Source: Runella rosea
GTDB lineage: Bacteria; Bacteroidota; Bacteroidia; Cytophagales; Spirosomataceae
Reading direction: 5' to 3'
DNA length: 64,000 bases
Assembly: GCF_003325355.1 (NCBI RefSeq)
Contig: NZ_CP030850.1
Location: 1,364,001 to 1,428,000 of the forward strand
The translations under genes and the position numbers were made by a program. The notes beneath the pieces are model-generated. The model saw only the letters and a list, made by a program, of their open reading frames with translations. It had not been told where the DNA came from and did not search any database. Positions 60,684 to 64,000 of the stretch are shown piece by piece; positions within the stretch are counted from its first letter, which is position 1; each line of letters starts with the position of its first letter.

Positions 60684-61745
60684 TTACAGACCAGCGACCC
60701 TAGCTTCAGAAATCCATTCCGACTTCGCCATTGAAGATTCCCGGGCAATCAGCTTGGCTTCCATCAATATTTGTTTCATTCCTTCGTCGGGGTTTTTCAG
60801 CTTGCCAATCAGGTACTGAACCGCCGTTTTCCCCAATAATTCTAAGGGCTGGCGCAGGTACGTAATCGGGCAATAATACAGGTCAAAGACTTCCGCCTGA
60901 CCAAAACTCACAATTCCTAAATCGTACGGCACTTTGAGGCGCAACTCATTGAGGTATTTTAATCCATTGATAGCCAAGCCATACGTGGCAAAAATCAGCG
61001 CATCCACCTTTTGGTCGGGCGACGTAATTTCATCAATAGCCTCCCTGACTTCTTTCTCAATATTTTCAAATCGAACTTCTTTCAACCAGCCTACTTCAAA
61101 TCGAATTTGACTGTCTTTCAGGGCCTGTTTATAGCCCCGTATCCGTTCTGCCATATGAAACATATCCGACTTATACGCGACGAGCCCAATCCGTTGATAG
61201 CCTCTTTTTACCAAATGAACCCCCGCATCGTAGGAAGCTTTGTAGTTGTTGGTGGCCACAAAATCCGTCTGAATATCTGGAAAATGTCGGTCCAACAGCA
61301 CAAACGGAATGTTTCTTTCCTTCAAATAATAAACCTGATTCTCAGAGTTTTCGGACGAGACAATGATAAAACCGTCGACTTGTCGATTAATCAATACGTT
61401 GAGCAAGTCCCACGATTTATCGGCGTTTTCGTCACAACTTCCGATAATGACGGTATACCCATTCCGTTTTGCTTCGTCCTCCACCACCCGGGCAATGTTG
61501 GCAAAGAAAGGGTTGGAAATATCGGCAATAATCAGCCCAATTGTGTGCGTTTTTCCACTCCGCAAACTCTTGGCGAGGTGGTTGGGCTGGTAGTTTAGCT
61601 CTTTGGCAATCTCTTTGATCTTTTTGGCAATTTCTTCTCCTACCCTACTCTCCTTCTCTTTACCATTCATGACGTAAGAAACCAACGCAATAGACACCCC
61701 TGCCTTTTGTGCTATATCTTTCAGGGAAACCTTTTTTGTTTTCAT
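60684..61745 (-). CDS. LacI family transcriptional regulator
   Basis: A 353-aa repressor. The N-terminal helix-turn-helix is VSLKDIAQKAGVSIALVSYV, followed by the hinge region YQPNHLAKSLRSGKTHTIGL. The sensor is a periplasmic-binding-protein fold (IADISNPFFANIARVVEDEA, VDGFIIVSSENSENQVYYLK, IGLVAYKSDMFHMAERIRGY, DLGIVSFGQAEVFDLYYCPI). It sits inside the sugar-acid run between the ManD-like gene and the MR-type dehydratase gene and probably controls it in response to a sugar acid or its breakdown product. I could not identify a palindromic operator with confidence in the 91-bp gap upstream. Confidence 0.93.
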   Translation of the reverse strand: MKTKKVSLKDIAQKAGVSIALVSYVMNGKEKESRVGEEIAKKIKEIAKELNYQPNHLAKSLRSGKTHTIGLIIADISNPFFANIARVVEDEAKRNGYTVIIGSCDENADKSWDLLNVLINRQVDGFIIVSSENSENQVYYLKERNIPFVLLDRHFPDIQTDFVATNNYKASYDAGVHLVKRGYQRIGLVAYKSDMFHMAERIRGYKQALKDSQIRFEVGWLKEVRFENIEKEVREAIDEITSPDQKVDALIFATYGLAINGLKYLNELRLKVPYDLGIVSFGQAEVFDLYYCPITYLRQPLELLGKTAVQYLIGKLKNPDEGMKQILMEAKLIARESSMAKSEWISEARVAGL

Positions 61746-61836
61746 TGAGAAACCGGGTATAAAAGTTTAGCCTGCAAGTTAGAACAAAATTTCAGGCGGA
61801 GATTTTATGCTACCATAAAACCTCCGTCTGCGCGGC

Positions 61837-63192
61837 CTAAGGGCGGATAATCGTTCCGTCAAACTTCCGGACCTGCCAGTTGGACTTGGTCGTAATGGGA
61901 TATTTGGCGGCTTCTTTTTCGTTGATATCCACCCCGATACCCGGTACTTCGTTGACCGACATGTACCCGTCTTTCATGGTTGGGCAACCCGAAAAGACCG
62001 AAAGTGTTTTTTCGTTGAATGAGACGGCCTCCTGAATTCCAAAATTCCAAACCGCCAAATCAATGTGCGCGTGTGCGGAGTGTCCCACGGGCGACACGTC
62101 TCCGGGACCGTGCCAAGCCGTTTTGATATTAAACCATTCGCCCAGCCTAGCCACTTTCATGGCGGGCGTAATTCCCCCGATTTGGGAGACGTGTATACGA
62201 ATGTAATCAAACCATTGGTTGACCATCGGCTCCACAAATTCATTGATGTTATTGAACAACTCTCCCATTGCAATCGGCACCGAAGTACTGGCCCTCAGTT
62301 GCTTAAACCACTTCATATTCTCGGGGGAAAAAGGATCTTCAATAAAAAACGGACGGTAATCTTCCAATTTTTTTATCATGTTGATAGCATCCATCGGCTG
62401 AACCCGCTCATGGATGTCGTGCAGCAATTCTATCTCATCGCCGCAACCTTTCCGGACGGCTTCAAACAATTTCGGAATGGATTTCAGATACGTCCGTTCA
62501 TTCATGTAATTGTCGGTTTCTCCGCCAAAACCTGCTGCTTTAAAATCGGGTTTTTGTTCGGTACTGCCTACAGCACCGTAGCCGCCCTGCTGGATTCGGA
62601 TGTACTTAAATCCGCGCTCCATGATGCTTTTTACGCTCTCAATCGTTGCCTCGGGGGTATTGCCGTTGGCGTGCGTATAGCACGGAATCGCAAAACGTGA
62701 TTTTCCACCGAGCAATTGGTAGAGCGGCATTCCCGCCCGTTTACCTTTGATGTCCCAAAGCGCTTGGTCCAAACCGCTGAGGGCGTTGTTCAACACGGGT
62801 CCGTTGCGCCAGTAAGAACTCACGTACGCTGCCTGCCACATGTCTTCGATATTGTCCACATCTTTTCCCACACAAAACTCATTGAGGTAGGTGTTGATGG
62901 CCACAATCACGGTGGCTGCGCGTTGGGTAAAGGTAGCACAACCCAAACCGTACAATCCCGGTTCAGAGGTTTCTACTTTGACCACAATCAAATTTGAACC
63001 CTGCGGAGCCGTTGCGATGGCCTTGACATTGGTGATTTTGATGGGCTTCATCGCTTTGGCGTACGATGGCGTGCCTTTTTCTTCACGTGCTTGGGCGTTG
63101 GATACGCCGCCGAAAAGTCCAAGGAGTCCAGCAGAGCCACCAAGGCCCAGCATTTTCATGGTTTCCCGACGGTTTACGTCTGTTTTATTCAT
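61837..63192 (-). CDS. Tat-exported mannonate dehydratase-like (ManD/RspA) enzyme
   Basis: A 451-aa enolase-superfamily protein with a Tat-type leader (DVNRRETMKMLGLGGSAGLL, to about AQA at 35). ManD/RspA features: WRNGPVLNNALSGLDQALWD, IKGKRAGMPLYQLLGGKS, the ligand triad Asp259 (LLHDIHER, with His261), Glu285 (FFIEDPFSP) and Glu311 (AMGELFNN), and His361 in AWHGPGDVSPVGH. The family dehydrates D-mannonate and/or D-gluconate to 2-keto-3-deoxygluconate; many are slow or unassigned. The leader predicts a periplasmic location, as for the two other dehydratases. 50 bp separate it from the SusD-like gene ahead of it. Confidence 0.88.
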   Translation of the reverse strand: MNKTDVNRRETMKMLGLGGSAGLLGLFGGVSNAQAREEKGTPSYAKAMKPIKITNVKAIATAPQGSNLIVVKVETSEPGLYGLGCATFTQRAATVIVAINTYLNEFCVGKDVDNIEDMWQAAYVSSYWRNGPVLNNALSGLDQALWDIKGKRAGMPLYQLLGGKSRFAIPCYTHANGNTPEATIESVKSIMERGFKYIRIQQGGYGAVGSTEQKPDFKAAGFGGETDNYMNERTYLKSIPKLFEAVRKGCGDEIELLHDIHERVQPMDAINMIKKLEDYRPFFIEDPFSPENMKWFKQLRASTSVPIAMGELFNNINEFVEPMVNQWFDYIRIHVSQIGGITPAMKVARLGEWFNIKTAWHGPGDVSPVGHSAHAHIDLAVWNFGIQEAVSFNEKTLSVFSGCPTMKDGYMSVNEVPGIGVDINEKEAAKYPITTKSNWQVRKFDGTIIRP

Positions 63193-63242
63193 AACCGGTT
63201 TAATAAGAGTTTAGGAAAATAAAAGGCCTCAAAATCAGAATT

Positions 63243-64000
63243 TTACTTTTTATCCCACCATACACGCGTGTCCATGTCGTTGGCTCCTTGACGGGTAATG
63301 GCCTCGTTCATATTACCCGAGTTGACCACAATTTCGCTGTCGGGATACGGCATTCGGCGGATAAAATCTCCTTTGATTTCGGAACCGGGATACGGATTTT
63401 TCTTGAGCGCGGGAAAATCGCTGCGGCGAAAATTGGCAAAGGCTTCATTTCCGTCCAAAAAGGCCGCTACCCAATATTGGGTATTGATTTGCTCAAGGGC
63501 TTTGGCGGGGTCTAGCGGGTTGGCCTTTAAGTAGGTCTGAATAGCATCTTCTTTGATGGCTGCCGAAGCATCGTACAGCGCCATTTGCTCCAAATTCGCT
63601 CTGATGCCCTTACTGTAATAGTCGGCGGCGGCGCCCGAAACCCACCCGCGAACGGCGGCTTCGGCCAATAAAAGCTGCACTTGCGAATAGGTGATGTGAA
63701 ATTCGGGGGCATCCAATTTAAGCACGGTATTGAGGTTGACCTGCGAGAAATCCCAAATGCTCGCCACGCCATTTTGCTGCAATACGCCCGTGATGGTCAC
63801 GTCGTTGTATCCCATCGGCATTCCGATTTGGACTTTGGGGTCGGTCGAGGCGCGAGCTGCTACCTGCTCAGGGCCGCCTTTGGCTCCCACGTACCGAACC
63901 GCAATGGACGCCAGACGGGGGTCATTGTTCTCCTTTAAAAAATTCACAAAAGGAGCCGCAAGATAAAAATTGGTTTTTTCCCGAGCGGCCAAATGATTGG
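63243..64000 (-). CDS. SusD/RagB-family outer-membrane lipoprotein, N-terminus beyond window
   Basis: The C-terminal ~251 codons of an open frame that runs off the right edge. The sequence EFHITYSQVQLLLAEAAVRG, YYSKGIRANLEQMALYDASA, QINTQYWVAAFLDGNEAFAN and the ending FIRRMPYPDSEIVVN match SusD-like proteins, closest to the SusD-like_2 subgroup. These lipoproteins sit on the outer face of the outer membrane above a SusC/TonB channel and capture glycans. A susC-like gene is expected just upstream, outside the window. It heads the sugar-acid run, supplying substrate to the periplasmic enzymes. Confidence 0.88.
   Translation of the reverse strand, partial: NHLAAREKTNFYLAAPFVNFLKENNDPRLASIAVRYVGAKGGPEQVAARASTDPKVQIGMPMGYNDVTITGVLQQNGVASIWDFSQVNLNTVLKLDAPEFHITYSQVQLLLAEAAVRGWVSGAAADYYSKGIRANLEQMALYDASAAIKEDAIQTYLKANPLDPAKALEQINTQYWVAAFLDGNEAFANFRRSDFPALKKNPYPGSEIKGDFIRRMPYPDSEIVVNSGNMNEAITRQGANDMDTRVWWDKK

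Overview
The window looks like chromosomal DNA from a Cytophagales-type member of the Bacteroidota, close to Runella, Spirosoma or Dyadobacter in style. Supporting signs are two type IX secretion C-terminal sorting domains, an ECF sigma factor paired with an anti-sigma-like barrel protein, a SusD-like lipoprotein gene, GH127, DUF6090 and LprI-like families, TAnnTTTG-type -7 promoter boxes (recQ, dnaG, the RRM gene, the DJ-1 gene), and short palindromic intergenic repeats. No rRNA, tRNA, CRISPR array or intact insertion sequence was seen. Genus is inference only.

Layout. 1-6.7 kb (minus): a partial FMN 2-hydroxy-acid oxidase, an Mpo1-like membrane protein, a cytoplasmic papain-like peptidase, a T9SS-secreted protein, and a sigma/anti-sigma pair. 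6.7-11.1 kb: a PepSY-like lipoprotein and, divergently, a second T9SS protein. 11.2-15.8 kb (minus): SDR oxidoreductase, exported TIM-barrel isomerase, large haem-binding dehydrogenase. 16-19 kb: glycine-rich RRM protein, DeoR regulator divergent from nudK with a three-fold AATCA operator between them, and an N-acetylglucosamine kinase-like gene. 19.3-25.2 kb: lipB, a nucleotidyltransferase/HepT pair with a frameshifted toxin, a parvulin gene between repeats, recQ, and a DUF433/DUF5615/Smr overlapping operon. 25.5 kb: dnaK with a sigma-54-like promoter.

27.5-32 kb is an A+T-rich accessory island. Directly after the dnaK terminator and a promoter there is what I read as an integron-type cassette array without an integrase: a 41-codon ORF, a 267-aa gene with a DUF6896-like segment and a DUF6236-like gene, separated by palindromes carrying attC-like RYYYAAC / GTTRRRY end boxes. 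The last palindrome is cut through by ~200-bp direct repeats containing the N-terminus of an Rpn/PD-(D/E)XK nuclease. A second copy of the dnaK terminator-promoter segment closes the island.

32-51.8 kb is ordinary mixed chromosome: small membrane proteins, two Crp/Fnr regulators each next to a small enzyme gene, GH127, DJ-1/PfpI, a formylglycine-generating-enzyme-like protein, an acyltransferase, tex, a kinase, dnaG, dipeptidase and queG.

51.9-64 kb is one long minus-strand run for sugar-acid catabolism. In transcription order it is SusD-like lipoprotein, ManD/RspA-like dehydratase, LacI regulator, enolase-superfamily dehydratase, galactonate dehydratase (dgoD-like), epimerase-like protein, PQQ dehydrogenase with a nested cytochrome c, dgoK, KDPG/KDPGal aldolase and an MFS transporter. 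All three dehydratases start with twin-arginine signal peptides while kinase and aldolase do not. This suggests a split De Ley-Doudoroff route: oxidation and dehydration in the periplasm, import of the 2-keto-3-deoxy acid, and phosphorylation and cleavage in the cytoplasm.
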